NCBI RefSeq assembly: GCF_900639985.1
Contig: NZ_CAAAIM010000001.1
Coordinates: forward strand, 992,001-1,056,000
DNA: 64,000 nt
Direction of reading: 5' to 3'
Source of the DNA: Legionella rowbothamii
Lineage (GTDB): Bacteria > Pseudomonadota > Gammaproteobacteria > Legionellales > Legionellaceae
Part shown: in pieces, positions 1-11,281 of the stretch
Layout of the letters: each line of letters begins with the position of its first letter
Numbering within the stretch: position 1 is the stretch's first letter
The notes under the pieces: generated by a model
Database searches by the model: none
Seen by the model: only the letters and a program-made list of their open reading frames with translations
What the model was told of the DNA's origin: nothing
Translations under genes and position numbers: made by a program

Positions 1-1670
<1,670 letters not shown>

Positions 1671-1991
1671 TTAATTAATAACAAATATTTCGTTTAATTT
1701 TTCTTTATTTGCGGTCACAAAACGCTGCCCTATACCTTTCACCTCCGAAAGTTCTTCAATTGATTTAAAACCTTGGTGACTGGTGCGATAAGCAATAATT
1801 GCCTCAGCTCGTTTCTTGCCTATACCTTTAAAAGAACCAATTAAAGAAGATACATCCGCTTTATTGAGGTCAATTTTTTTGGAAGCAAGAGAAGTTTGTT
1901 TTTCGGGATTAACGCTGTGAGTTGTGCCTGCATGAGCAGCCAGGTTTACTGCCAATAATGATAATGCAGCAGCAAGTATTTGTGCTTTCAT
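1671..1991 (-). CDS. comEA: ComEA-like helix-hairpin-helix DNA-binding protein, secreted
   Basis: This is a 106-residue protein with an N-terminal signal peptide (cleavage probably after LAAHA, residue ~21) and two helix-hairpin-helix motifs: LIGSFKGIGKKRAEAIIAYR near residues 50-69 and VKGIGQRFV near 84-92. That is the architecture of the short Gram-negative ComEA proteins, which bind incoming DNA in the periplasm and ratchet it through the outer membrane during natural transformation. No other competence genes are adjacent, so the role in transformation is by family only. The gene stands alone between a repeat-bearing gap and the mreB promoter region. Confidence 0.85.
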   Translation of the reverse strand: MKAQILAAALSLLAVNLAAHAGTTHSVNPEKQTSLASKKIDLNKADVSSLIGSFKGIGKKRAEAIIAYRTSHQGFKSIEELSEVKGIGQRFVTANKEKLNEIFVIN

Positions 1992-2150
1992 AAATTTCTC
2001 CTAATTGTTGGACTAAAAGACCCGTTCCAGGGCCAACAGCAGTATCCCAATATTTGTGGGAGCTGTCTAGAATTTTTTGGATGCTTTAGAGGGAATTGTT
2101 CAAGCAAGCGTGAATGAGAGAATAAAACGTTTAAAACTTAAAACAAAAAA

Positions 2151-2236
2151 CCGTCATTGCGAGAAGCATAATGACAAAGTAACCCGGAGTGTGCGGGACA
2201 CAACCCAGGGGTACTTCACTGCGTTCGCAATGACGG
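2151..2236. repeat. Inverted repeat, GTCATTGCGA type
   Basis: The ends CCGTCATTGCGA (2151-2162) and TCGCAATGACGG (2225-2236) are inverted copies around about 60 bases of less symmetric sequence. This CGTCATTGCGAG-type palindrome is a common dispersed element in gamma- and alpha-proteobacterial genomes. It lies 8 bases from the end of the M20 peptidase gene. Related ends recur at 24244-24283, 43259-43284 and 43420-43447. Confidence 0.8.
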
Positions 2237-2243
2237 CTATTTT

Positions 2244-3650
2244 TCAGACGATCGACTTATACAAAACATAAGCCACGCAAGCGGTTAGCTTTTCCACCAT
2301 ATCTAAATGTAAAAATTCGTTCGGACCATGAGCATTGGAATGTGGGCCTAATACTCCGGTAATCATAAACTGGGCATCAGGGAACTTTTCGCCCAACATT
2401 CCCATAAAGGGAATAGTTCCACCCTCGCCCATATAAGCAGCAGGCTTGCCATAGTAGATTTGAGAAGCATCATCCGCAGCAGCCTCCAACCAGGGGGAAA
2501 GCTTAGGTGCATTCCAACCTTTGGAGCCATCTTCTATGGAGAAATGGATTTTAGCATTATACGGAGGAGCTTGGGTTAATGTTTCGTGAATTGCTGCGGC
2601 AGCAATTTTGGGATTTACAAGAGGAGGTAGACGCATCGATAATTTTAATGCAGTCAATGGACGCATCACATTACCGGCATTGGCAATGGGAGGGAACCCA
2701 TCGGCTCCAGTTACTGTTAATGCAGGACGCCAGGTACGATTTAAAATTAGTTCTTGTCTATTCTGAACTACAGGCTCTACTCCATCATGCCAAGGAAACT
2801 CATCATAAACATGATTACCTAAAGCCTCTGCACAATGAAGCGCTTGTGTTACACGCTCATCAGGAACATCGCAGTATAGCTGCGGCAGCTTAATCGTGCC
2901 TGTTGTTTCATCTTCCAGCCGATTAATTAGTTGGCGAGCAACTCTAAAACTATCGGCCACAATACCACTGGCACTCCCTGAGTGGACACCTTCACTGATT
3001 AGCTCCACAGACAACTCGCCTACGACATTTCCGCGTAAAGATGTAGTCATCCATAACTGCTCGTAGTTACCTGCTCCAGAATCAAGGCAAATCACTAATT
3101 TTGGCTGACCGATGCGTTCCTTCAATAATTCGATGTAATAAGGCAAATCATAACTGCCACTTTCTTCACAAGCCTCAATAATCAATACACAACGAGGGAA
3201 AGGAAGGCCTTGCTCTTCCAAGGCACGAATTGCCGTTAAGGAAGCATAGGCGGAATAGCCATCATCAGCAGCACCTCGCCCATATAAACGCCCATCTTTG
3301 AGCACCGGCTTCCAAGGATGTAAATCCTCATGCCATCCCGACATTTCTGGTTGTTTATCCAAATGGCCGTACATTAATACGGTTTCATCAATTTTTCCGG
3401 GTATTTCCATAAAAATCAATGGAGTACGCCCTTCTAAGCGCATAACTTCTAATTGCATACCTTGGGGAGCATGTGCTTTACACCAATCAGCAATATGATC
3501 TACTGCCTGATCCATCAATCCATGCTCTTTCCATTTCGCATCAAAATGAGGTGACTTGTTTGGAATTTTAATGTAATCACATAAACTGGGAAGAATCTCT
3601 TCCTGCCATTGCTGTCGAATAAAATCATACAGCGCTTGGGGATTGAACAT
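2244..3650 (-). CDS. M20-family metallodipeptidase
   Basis: This is a 468-residue cytosolic zinc peptidase of the M20 dipeptidase group (carnosinase/DUG1-like). The metal-binding residues are visible: H96 and D98 in YGHLDKQ, D130 in GRGAADDGYSA, the catalytic/ligand Glu pair in EACEESGSYD (~162-163), D190 in CLDSGA, and a C-terminal His in GPHSNAHGPNE (~445). The length fits the family. I used the ATG giving MFNPQALYDF; it overlaps the end of the MurG-family gene by 26 bases, so the genes are probably cotranscribed. The substrate, probably di- or small peptides, cannot be told from sequence. Confidence 0.9.
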   Translation of the reverse strand: MFNPQALYDFIRQQWQEEILPSLCDYIKIPNKSPHFDAKWKEHGLMDQAVDHIADWCKAHAPQGMQLEVMRLEGRTPLIFMEIPGKIDETVLMYGHLDKQPEMSGWHEDLHPWKPVLKDGRLYGRGAADDGYSAYASLTAIRALEEQGLPFPRCVLIIEACEESGSYDLPYYIELLKERIGQPKLVICLDSGAGNYEQLWMTTSLRGNVVGELSVELISEGVHSGSASGIVADSFRVARQLINRLEDETTGTIKLPQLYCDVPDERVTQALHCAEALGNHVYDEFPWHDGVEPVVQNRQELILNRTWRPALTVTGADGFPPIANAGNVMRPLTALKLSMRLPPLVNPKIAAAAIHETLTQAPPYNAKIHFSIEDGSKGWNAPKLSPWLEAAADDASQIYYGKPAAYMGEGGTIPFMGMLGEKFPDAQFMITGVLGPHSNAHGPNEFLHLDMVEKLTACVAYVLYKSIV

Positions 3651-4716
3651 GTATTTGCTCCTCAATAATAACCACAATCTGTTCCGTAGCTGATTTGATT
3701 TTTAACGCTTTAATTTTATTAAAAATCTCATCCTTGTTTTTTTCGAGATCACTCAGAGCTTGCACTAAAGTCTCTGCATTCAAGGAGCGGTCATCAATGA
3801 CAAAACTAATACCCAATCCTTGAAAATACTTGGCATTTTGAATTTGGTCCCCACGACTAACCTGTGCCGATAAAGGGATTAAAATGTGAGGCTTGCCTAA
3901 GGCCAGTAATTCATACAGTGAATTTGCTCCTGCACGGGATACAACCACTGATGCAGCAGCAAATAAATCGGCTAACTCTTCATTTGCATATTCAAATTGT
4001 TTATAGCCAGCAACATTCATCAATGCATCCTCCTTTTTTCCCTTACCACAAAGATGAATGACTTGATAGTTCTGGGTTAACCGGGGTAAAGCCTCACGAA
4101 TACTACGATTAATTGACCCTGCCCCCAAACTTCCACCAATAGCTAAAAGACAGGGCTTTTCCGTATTAAACTCACATAATGCCAGTCCTGCAGCACTGTT
4201 TCCGGAAAATAATTGCTCACGAATGGGTGTTCCCGTTACTTCTATTTTTTCCTGATTTTTAAAATGCTTTTTGCCAGCCTCAAAAGTAAGGCAGATTTTA
4301 TTCACAAAAGGGAAACATAGACGATTCGCAAGCCCCGGGCTCATATCCGACTCATGAGCGACTACAGGAATACGGTTTAACCAAGCCCCGACGACTACAG
4401 GAAAAGCAACAAAACCACCTTTTGAAAACACTACATCGGGCTTTAACTTGGCAAGTAATAAAAATGCTTGAAAAATACCTAAAATGATTTTGAACGGATC
4501 CAATAAATTCTTAACGCTTAAATAGCGTCGCAATTTACCGCTTTTCACAGAATAAAATGGAATACCAAGTGGCTTGATCATTTCACTCTCAATGCCCTCA
4601 GCAGAACCTACATAAGCGATATCCCATCCCTTATGACGAAACTCTTGAATCAACGCAATATTAGGCGCTACATGGCCTGCAGTTCCGCCTCCGGTAAAAA
4701 GGATACTTGGCATCAT
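3625..4716 (-). CDS. murG: MurG-family UDP-GlcNAc glycosyltransferase
   Basis: This 363-residue GT-B enzyme has the MurG N-terminal motif GGGTAGHVAPN (residues 9-19, catalytic His15 region), the membrane-facing FSKGGFVAFPVVVGAW segment, the pocket ESDMSPGLANRL, and the C-terminal nucleotide site SRAGANSLYELLALGKPH followed by GDQIQNA. MurG adds GlcNAc to lipid I to make lipid II at the inner membrane. However, the FSKGGFV...HESDMSPGLAN pattern is, as I recall the family, closer to the Firmicute-type second MurG than to the enterobacterial enzyme, and the gene is outside a dcw cluster. It could be a paralogue or a transferred copy. It overlaps nadC by 4 bases (ATGA-type coupling). Confidence 0.85.
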   Translation of the reverse strand: MMPSILFTGGGTAGHVAPNIALIQEFRHKGWDIAYVGSAEGIESEMIKPLGIPFYSVKSGKLRRYLSVKNLLDPFKIILGIFQAFLLLAKLKPDVVFSKGGFVAFPVVVGAWLNRIPVVAHESDMSPGLANRLCFPFVNKICLTFEAGKKHFKNQEKIEVTGTPIREQLFSGNSAAGLALCEFNTEKPCLLAIGGSLGAGSINRSIREALPRLTQNYQVIHLCGKGKKEDALMNVAGYKQFEYANEELADLFAAASVVVSRAGANSLYELLALGKPHILIPLSAQVSRGDQIQNAKYFQGLGISFVIDDRSLNAETLVQALSDLEKNKDEIFNKIKALKIKSATEQIVVIIEEQIHVQSPSAV

Positions 4717-5555
4717 AATATTTCCCTAATCAATAAGCTTAAATCAATTGCTTGGATGGATTTAGTAATTGCTCCAACAGAAATAAAATCTACTCCAGAT
4801 GCTGCTATTTTGGCAATATTTTCAAGAGTAATTCCTCCGGAGGCCTCTAAAGTACATTGGTTAGATTGATTAATACGTACTGCCTCAGTAAGCATTTCCA
4901 AACTAAAATTGTCGAGCAATATTCGGTCAGGTTTTGCAGCCAGCGCCTCTAGTAATTCATCTAAAGTTTCAACCTCGGTCTCTACTAGAATAGTATTTTG
5001 AGTCTGTCTTGCCAAAGCAATAGCTTTAGCTACTGAGCCACATGCCCTTATATGATTCTCTTTAATCAAAAAGGCATCATAAAGCCCCATACGATGATTT
5101 ACTCCACCACCGCAGGTCACTGCATATTTTTGGGCCACACGTAGTCCAGGTAAGGTCTTTCGGGTATCTAATAAACGCGTCTTAGTACCTTTTAGTTGTT
5201 CCACATAATGGTATGTTTGTGTTGCAGTTGCAGACAGAGTTTGTAAGAAATTGAGCGCAGTACGCTCCGCAGTTAACATACTGCGTGCCGATCCAGAAAT
5301 ACGGCATAAGGTAGTCGGCTTAGCTAACCAAGTTCCTTCAGTTACCAGCCAATTAAGCTTAATGTTCTTATCAATCTGGTTAAATACTTCATTAACCCAA
5401 GGTTGACCACAAATGAGCATCGGTTCTCGTGAAATAATTTCGGCTTCGGCCATTAAGTGTTCTGGTAATAAGGCCGCGGTAACATCCCCAGTGCCTACAT
5501 CTTCTTGCAACGCATGAGTTACATCAATCTGTACTTGTGATAAGTGTTTATTCAT
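4713..5555 (-). CDS. nadC: Nicotinate-nucleotide pyrophosphorylase (quinolinate phosphoribosyltransferase)
   Basis: NadC converts quinolinate and PRPP to nicotinate mononucleotide, the last step specific to de novo NAD synthesis. The 280-residue protein carries EDVGTGDVTA (18-27), ERTALNFLQTLS (97-108), DTRKTLPGLR (130-139), the substrate-binding NHRMGLYDAFLIKENH (153-168), LLDNF, EASGGI and SVGAIT. These cover the Arg, Lys and His residues that bind quinolinate and PRPP. It starts directly after the stop codon of the antiporter gene and overlaps the MurG-family gene, so the three form one transcription unit. Its pathway partners nadB and nadA lie 8 kb away on the other strand. Confidence 0.97.
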   Translation of the reverse strand: MNKHLSQVQIDVTHALQEDVGTGDVTAALLPEHLMAEAEIISREPMLICGQPWVNEVFNQIDKNIKLNWLVTEGTWLAKPTTLCRISGSARSMLTAERTALNFLQTLSATATQTYHYVEQLKGTKTRLLDTRKTLPGLRVAQKYAVTCGGGVNHRMGLYDAFLIKENHIRACGSVAKAIALARQTQNTILVETEVETLDELLEALAAKPDRILLDNFSLEMLTEAVRINQSNQCTLEASGGITLENIAKIAASGVDFISVGAITKSIQAIDLSLLIREIL

Positions 5556-6998
5556 TTACAGTGCCTTTTTTTCCTGCATTACAAAACGCGCTTTTAATAA
5601 TGGAGGAGCAATAAAAGTAGTGATCATAACCATTAATACAATCGCTGAAAACAAGTCATCAGAAATTACTCCTAGAGTGCGTCCAATAGAAGCAAAAACT
5701 AATCCTACCTCACCTCGAGGCAACATCCCAATACCAATAAGCAATCGATCGTCTTTAGCACTAGCTCCCAAACCACTCACCAGTTTTCCAATAACTGCAG
5801 CAATAATTAAACCCAAAGCTAAAATAATCACATTCCAATGGAAAAAACTTTCCAATTTGACTTGAATGCCAACCAAAATGAAAAACATGGGAGCCAATAT
5901 GGTTTCTAAGGGGGATAATAAATGATAAATAGAGCGATGAACCTTCTCTTTCGAATTGACTTCAAGCGATTTAAAATAATCGTCATGCAGAATAACACCC
6001 GCTGTAAATGCCCCAATAATCGTTGCCAACTGGATAAACGAAGCAAACCACGAAAGCAGCATGATAAATAAAAATGAGATAAATAACTTAGCTTCCCAAG
6101 GTTCAAGAAAACGGAAAAAATGAATGGAACGACGTAAAATGAAAGGACCTAATAGTAGGGCGCTGATAAAAAAGAGTATAGAAGCCATAACAATACGTAG
6201 CACCACCATAAAATCGACAGCACCATTAATTACTACCGAGCTAACCACCGCTAAAATGATTAAACCCAAGACGTCATCCAACATCGCTGCCCCAAGAATG
6301 GTGCGGGCCTCTCGCGTACGTAATTTTTTCATTTCTGCCAGAACACGGGCGGTAATCCCGATGCTCGTGGCGCTTAAGGTAGCCGCAATAAATAAATCAG
6401 CTTGGAAAGAAGCTTCGGGCATTAATAAAAAAGCTACGCCAAACCCAAGAAGCATCGGCACAACCACACCAATAATTGCCACAAGTAATGAATCACGTCC
6501 CGTATGCTTTAACTCTTCAATGGAACTTTCTAAGCCCACCATAAATAAGAGGAAAATAACGCCATAGCGTGAAAAAATATCCACAACATAGGCAATTTTA
6601 AGATAATCAGCACCTCGAGGACTGCCTAAAGCAGCAATGACTTGTTGGGCATGCTCAGGATTAGAAATGATCTGTGTTACCGCGGTATTTAGGGGAACAC
6701 CGTTTAAAAGTTCGCGGACAATATCAAAAGTGGCCGCCCCTTCGCGTAATAAAATAATTAATTGAAAACCATAAAAGTAAAACAGATTGCCAATCAATAC
6801 CCCCATGAGCAGCTCACCAAGCACACTGGGCTGGTTTAAACGTCTGGCGATATATCGTCCAAGAATGGCGAAGAAAAATATAGTAGTGACGCCAAGTAAT
6901 ACAAAGGTTATGGGATCGGCTTCTTCTCCTGCTGGAGATGCAAATGCCACAACCGGACTTAATACGGCTAAAAATAACCACCATTTACGATGCTGCAT
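5556..6998 (-). CDS. Kef-type monovalent cation:proton antiporter (CPA2)
   Basis: This is a 480-residue polytopic inner-membrane protein with a leading hydrophobic segment (signal-like, to about residue 20) and roughly 12 further membrane helices. The CPA2 hallmarks are clear: LNQPSVLGELLMGVLIGN (~54-71), SATSIGITARVLAEM (~210-224), LGAAMLDDVLGLIILA (~235-250, the ion-binding DD) and GMLPRGEVGLVFASIG near 425-440. There is no C-terminal TrkA-N/RCK domain, so it is not a full KefB/KefC and is probably not glutathione-gated. It heads the unit antiporter-nadC-murG-peptidase. A purine-rich Shine-Dalgarno (AGAGAGG) lies upstream of the ATG. Confidence 0.88.
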   Translation of the reverse strand: MQHRKWWLFLAVLSPVVAFASPAGEEADPITFVLLGVTTIFFFAILGRYIARRLNQPSVLGELLMGVLIGNLFYFYGFQLIILLREGAATFDIVRELLNGVPLNTAVTQIISNPEHAQQVIAALGSPRGADYLKIAYVVDIFSRYGVIFLLFMVGLESSIEELKHTGRDSLLVAIIGVVVPMLLGFGVAFLLMPEASFQADLFIAATLSATSIGITARVLAEMKKLRTREARTILGAAMLDDVLGLIILAVVSSVVINGAVDFMVVLRIVMASILFFISALLLGPFILRRSIHFFRFLEPWEAKLFISFLFIMLLSWFASFIQLATIIGAFTAGVILHDDYFKSLEVNSKEKVHRSIYHLLSPLETILAPMFFILVGIQVKLESFFHWNVIILALGLIIAAVIGKLVSGLGASAKDDRLLIGIGMLPRGEVGLVFASIGRTLGVISDDLFSAIVLMVMITTFIAPPLLKARFVMQEKKAL

Positions 6999-7146
6999 TA
7001 AACTAGACCTCTCTGATAAATTTTGGCATGATGCTAATTGATGTTGTCTATGTTGGGGCTTGAAGCTGTGTTCGTCAAGCTTGGAGGGAAGGTGTTTAAT
7101 CTCTCCCCCCTACCCTGGCCCTCAAGTAAAGAAATTTTGCAGTGAC

Positions 7147-7221
7147 GTAGGTTAGGCCCATGGCTCAACATGGAGCTCTGGGGCGAATCGATGCCCTTGT
7201 TGGGCCATGGGCCCAACCTAC
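7147..7221. repeat. Inverted repeat of the GGCCCATGGCCCAAC family
   Basis: The left arm GTAGGTTAGGCCCATGGCTC and right arm GGGCCATGGGCCCAACCTAC pair with few mismatches across a spacer of about 30 bases. It lies in the 277-base gap between ppsA and the antiporter gene. Family members in this window: 36177-36205, 40475-40555, 48496-48558, 58385-58450 and a short one at 18346-18370. Confidence 0.85.
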
Positions 7222-7275
7222 AACTCATTGACTCAATAACAGTAAGAGTGGAGAGAAAGCCTGCCAGTCCAATAT

Positions 7276-9657
7276 CTATTTATGCTTCGCTAAAAACAAG
7301 CAGGTTTCCAAGACGGAATCTGGATTTAATGAAACACTTTCAATTCCTTCATTCATCAGCCATTGGGCAAAATCCTGATGATCTGAAGGCCCCTGACCAC
7401 AGATTCCGATATATTTACCTGCTGCTTTACAGGTTGAAATCGCCATATGTAATAAAGCTTTAACAGCGTCATTGCGCTCATCAAACTGAGCGGCAACCAA
7501 CCCTGAATCCCGATCCAAACCTAAAGTTAACTGCGTCAAATCATTAGAGCCTATTGAAAAACCATCAAAATACTCTAAAAACTCTTTAGCTAATAAGGCA
7601 TTGGAAGGAAGCTCACACATCATAATTACTCTTAACCCATGCTTACCACGCTCAAGACCGTTTTGCTTTAATACCTCAATAACATTAGCAGCCTCAGACA
7701 CTGTACGCACAAATGGAATCATTACTTCAACATTGGTCAAACCCATTTCCTCACGTACACGGCGCACGGCTTTACATTCTAAAGCAAAACAATCGGCGAA
7801 CTCTGGAGAAACATAACGTGATGCACCTCTAAAACCTATCATTGGGTTTTCTTCATGTGGTTCGTACAATGAGCCACCAGTAAGATTAGCATACTCATTG
7901 GATTTAAAATCAGACAAACGAACAATTACGGGTTTTGGATAAAAAGCAGAGGCAATTGTTGCTATTCCCTCTTTTAAACGCTCGATATAATACTCAACTG
8001 GAGAATCATAAGCTGCTGTCTTTTCACTTATAAATTTCTTCAGTTCTTTATCTTGTAGGCGGTCAAAATCCAATAAAGCGCGCGGGTGAATTCCAATAGT
8101 ATTGGAAATAAGGAACTCCAAACGCGCCAAACCAACTCCTGAATTAGGGATCGATTGAAAGGTAAATGCACGCTCAGGATTGCCCACGTTTAACATAACC
8201 TTCATTGGTAATTCAGGCATAGTTTCTACATCAAGCTGTATTTGCTCAAACGGTAACAAGCCCTCATAAACAAAACCAGTGTCACCTTCAGCACAACTTA
8301 CAGTTACTTCATCACCATCGCGAATCGTTTTGGTTGCATCACCGCACCCTACAACCGCAGGAATACCTAACTCACGAGCAATAATTGCAGCATGACAGGT
8401 TCTACCTCCACGATTGGTAACAATCGCTGAGGCGCGTTTCATTACGGGTTCCCAATCCGGATCAGTCATATCAGAAACAAGTACATCACCTGGTTGTACG
8501 CGATCCATTTCACTGACATCGCGAATAATACGTGCCTTGCCTTGGCCGATACGCTGTCCAATACTGCGGCCTTCTGCTAATACCTCACCCTGCTTTTGCA
8601 GTGTATATCGCTCGAGTATTTGCTTATTGTCACGACTTTTAACCGTTTCTGGGCGTGCTTGTAAAATATATAGCTTGCCGTTGGTTCCATCTTTTGCCCA
8701 TTCAATATCCATGGGACGACCATAATGTTTCTCAATAATCATAGCTTGGCGTGCCAAACTTTCTATTTCCGTAGGCATCAAAGAAAATAACAGGCGTTCA
8801 GCGGCATCAACATCAACTGTTTTAACACGACGATTTTGACTTGGATCATCACAGTAAACCATTTTTAATGCCTTACTGCCGAGATTTTTACGAATAATTG
8901 CGGGTTTACCTGCTTGTAAACCGGGTTTGTGAACATAAAACTCATCTGGGTTTACCGCACCCTGCACTACCATTTCACCTAAACCATAAGATGAGGTAAT
9001 GAATACGACTTGATCAAAACCTGACTCCGTATCCATGGTAAACATCACACCACTCACAGCTAAATCGCTGCGCACCATTTGCTGGATACCCGCAGATAAA
9101 GCAACATCATGGTGCTCAAACTCGTGGTGGGTACGATAAGCTATCGCTCGATCATTAAAGAGAGAAGCAAAAACAAGCTTAATGGACTCTAAAATAGCAT
9201 CAATGCCTTTAACATTTAAAAAAGTTTCTTGCTGGCCAGCAAATGAGGCATCAGGCAAATCTTCTGCCGTAGCGGAAGAGCGAACGGCAACACTAAAATC
9301 ATCATGGCCAATCGCTTGAGACATCTTTTGATAAGCAGTATGTACTTCCTGCTCAAACTCGGAGGTAAACGGCGTGTTAATCACCATGTCTCTAATTTCT
9401 TTACCCACAGTGGCTAATTGATGTACGTCATCGGTATTCAGTGTGGATAGTTTTGCATAAATTTTCTTATCAAGACCATCTTGGGATAGGAATTCTTTAA
9501 ACGAATCAGCCGTAGTGGCAAAGCCTCCTGGAACAGCAACTCCCGCCGAAGACAAATGACTAATCATCTCACCTAATGAGGCATTTTTACCGCCCACCTG
9601 CTCTAGGTCACGCATGCCAAGCTGTGCTAAATCAATAATATGTGTTTTGATTGCCAT
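7276..9657 (-). CDS. ppsA: Phosphoenolpyruvate synthase
   Basis: PpsA makes phosphoenolpyruvate from pyruvate, ATP and water and so opens gluconeogenesis from amino acids and pyruvate. The 793 residues match E. coli PpsA (792). Order: N-terminal ATP-binding domain with [10 protein letters not shown] (~22-31) and [20 protein letters not shown] (~125), the swivelling phosphohistidine domain with [22 protein letters not shown] (His ~419), and the C-terminal TIM barrel with [33 protein letters not shown] and GICGQGPSD (catalytic Cys ~754). It stands alone between two gaps on the minus strand. Confidence 0.97.
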   Translation of the reverse strand: MAIKTHIIDLAQLGMRDLEQVGGKNASLGEMISHLSSAGVAVPGGFATTADSFKEFLSQDGLDKKIYAKLSTLNTDDVHQLATVGKEIRDMVINTPFTSEFEQEVHTAYQKMSQAIGHDDFSVAVRSSATAEDLPDASFAGQQETFLNVKGIDAILESIKLVFASLFNDRAIAYRTHHEFEHHDVALSAGIQQMVRSDLAVSGVMFTMDTESGFDQVVFITSSYGLGEMVVQGAVNPDEFYVHKPGLQAGKPAIIRKNLGSKALKMVYCDDPSQNRRVKTVDVDAAERLLFSLMPTEIESLARQAMIIEKHYGRPMDIEWAKDGTNGKLYILQARPETVKSRDNKQILERYTLQKQGEVLAEGRSIGQRIGQGKARIIRDVSEMDRVQPGDVLVSDMTDPDWEPVMKRASAIVTNRGGRTCHAAIIARELGIPAVVGCGDATKTIRDGDEVTVSCAEGDTGFVYEGLLPFEQIQLDVETMPELPMKVMLNVGNPERAFTFQSIPNSGVGLARLEFLISNTIGIHPRALLDFDRLQDKELKKFISEKTAAYDSPVEYYIERLKEGIATIASAFYPKPVIVRLSDFKSNEYANLTGGSLYEPHEENPMIGFRGASRYVSPEFADCFALECKAVRRVREEMGLTNVEVMIPFVRTVSEAANVIEVLKQNGLERGKHGLRVIMMCELPSNALLAKEFLEYFDGFSIGSNDLTQLTLGLDRDSGLVAAQFDERNDAVKALLHMAISTCKAAGKYIGICGQGPSDHQDFAQWLMNEGIESVSLNPDSVLETCLFLAKHK

Positions 9658-9741
9658 AACTACCCCTACCTCATATCCATAAAGTGAACGCCATTCTACT
9701 GAAATTATGATGCTATTGGAATGCGCGCGTTTAACCAGTCT

Positions 9742-11010
9742 TCAATCAGGTAAATGCCGATTACTACCCATTAGCCTCACGAAACTCCCGTATACTATGG
9801 CAAGAAGAACCCCAACACCTACGGCGACGACTAAATCCACAAAGATAGTGAGGAAAAACGTCACCAATAAAATAACAATCTCTGCACGTGGAGCATGTTG
9901 AATTATCTGAACAAAATGCTTCACCTCACTCATATTCCATGCCACTACGAATAAGACTGCCGCAAGTGCTGTAAGTGGAATATTCACTGCTAAAGGCGCT
10001 AAAAAGAGAATAATTAGCACTAAGGTAAAGACATGGATAATTCCTGCTAAGGGACTATTTGCTCCATTACGAATATTTGTTGCCGTACGCGCAATTGCTC
10101 CTGTTGCAGCAAAACCACCAAATAATGGGGCAAAAATATTAGCAATACCTTGCCCAACCAACTCACGGTTTGAATTATGTTTTGTTCCTGCCATACCGTC
10201 AGCAACTACGGCAGACAATAAAGATTCAATAGCGCCTAACATCGCAATAGTAAGGGCGGGCCCCATCAGTTCAATAATGCGATGAACCGTAATCTCTGGA
10301 ACTTCAAAGCTGGGTAGGCCTTGAGGGATTCCACCAAACATCGAACCGATAGTTGCTACCCCCTCAAATTGAAATAGAGACTGCAAAGATGTAACTACTA
10401 ATAGGGCAACTAAGGGTCCAGGAACTCGTTTTAATCCTGGAATTTTATTAGAAAAAAGAACGAGCGCTAAAGCAAGCAACCCTAAACCAGTGGTAATGAA
10501 ATCCAGGTGAGGGAACGAATTTAATAAGTACCATAATTTTTCATGAAAATGCCCGCTTCCACCGGAAGAAAAACCAAAGAAATAATGCCACTGTCCTACC
10601 CAGATCACCACGGCAATACCTGCTGTAAAACCAACGATTACCGAATTAGGGATAAACTTAATAAGTCCCCCTAAACGCGCCAAGCCAAAAAAAAGCAAAA
10701 TAAAGCCAGCCATCAACGTTGAAATTTGTAAACCAGAAATTCCATATTTTGCAGTGATTCCTGAGAGAACAACAATAAAGGCCCCTGTAGGTCCAGCGAT
10801 CTGTAAACGACTGCCGCCCATGATTGAAACAATCAATCCAGCAACAATTGCGGTATACAAACCTTGTTCTGGTTTAGCACCGGATGCAATTGCAAAAGCC
10901 ATAGCGAGGGGTAAAGCAACAATCCCAACAATCAAGCCTGAAATTATATTTTGCAGCCAGTACTTACGATGAAATAAGCCTTCCTGATAAGATTCAATGA
11001 TAGTTTTCAT
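9742..11010 (-). CDS. SulP-family anion transporter lacking the STAS domain
   Basis: This 422-residue polytopic protein shows the SulP core: ISGLIVGIVALPLAMAFAIA (~22-41), LYTAIVAGLIVSIMGGSRLQIAGPTGAF (~51-78) and the second repeat with GAIESLLSAVVADGM (~263-277), GIANIFAPLFGGFAATGAIARTATN and GVLLAIVYG near the C-terminus. Members carry sulfate, bicarbonate or other anions. The protein ends right after the membrane domain; the cytoplasmic STAS domain that normally adds ~120 residues is absent, and the 84 bases left before ppsA cannot encode it in any frame. Bicarbonate is an attractive substrate given two carbonic anhydrases in the window, but that is inference. Confidence 0.88.
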   Translation of the reverse strand: MKTIIESYQEGLFHRKYWLQNIISGLIVGIVALPLAMAFAIASGAKPEQGLYTAIVAGLIVSIMGGSRLQIAGPTGAFIVVLSGITAKYGISGLQISTLMAGFILLFFGLARLGGLIKFIPNSVIVGFTAGIAVVIWVGQWHYFFGFSSGGSGHFHEKLWYLLNSFPHLDFITTGLGLLALALVLFSNKIPGLKRVPGPLVALLVVTSLQSLFQFEGVATIGSMFGGIPQGLPSFEVPEITVHRIIELMGPALTIAMLGAIESLLSAVVADGMAGTKHNSNRELVGQGIANIFAPLFGGFAATGAIARTATNIRNGANSPLAGIIHVFTLVLIILFLAPLAVNIPLTALAAVLFVVAWNMSEVKHFVQIIQHAPRAEIVILLVTFFLTIFVDLVVAVGVGVLLAIVYGSFVRLMGSNRHLPD

Positions 11011-11281
11011 AAGAATGAGATAAAATCTGAGTTAAATAAAATTGCTGACATTATAAGCACACAAGCAAGAAAAATGTCATATTCTTCTCAAGATTTACGT
11101 CTATAAAAGACTATTTTAATACCCACAGAAAAAGAAAATATGATCTAAGTATATATAAATAATCTTTATGTTCAATTTTTAATCACAAAAACATTTTCTA
11201 CAGATAATTTGGCTCTCTAGAATTCACATCTTGCCTCGCATCTAATATCATATGTGCTTTCTTATCAGGGGCAAGCTACTT
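11011..11281. other. Divergent intergenic region between sulP and purB
   Basis: This 271-base AT-rich gap should hold the two outward-facing promoters of the SulP gene and of the purB-nadB-nadA unit. I could not pick a -35/-10 pair I trust, and saw no repeat or small gene. Confidence 0.4.

Noticed and set aside
2077..2271. 64-codon plus-strand frame
   Set aside because: It consists mainly of the inverted repeat at 2151-2236 and has no ribosome site.
5620..5865. 81-codon plus-strand frame at the end of the antiporter gene
   Set aside because: Opposite-strand shadow with no start signal.
6124..6567. 147-codon plus-strand frame inside the antiporter gene
   Set aside because: A shadow of the antiporter's hydrophobic codons; the composition (Thr/Ile/Lys-rich, many rare residue runs) is not protein-like.
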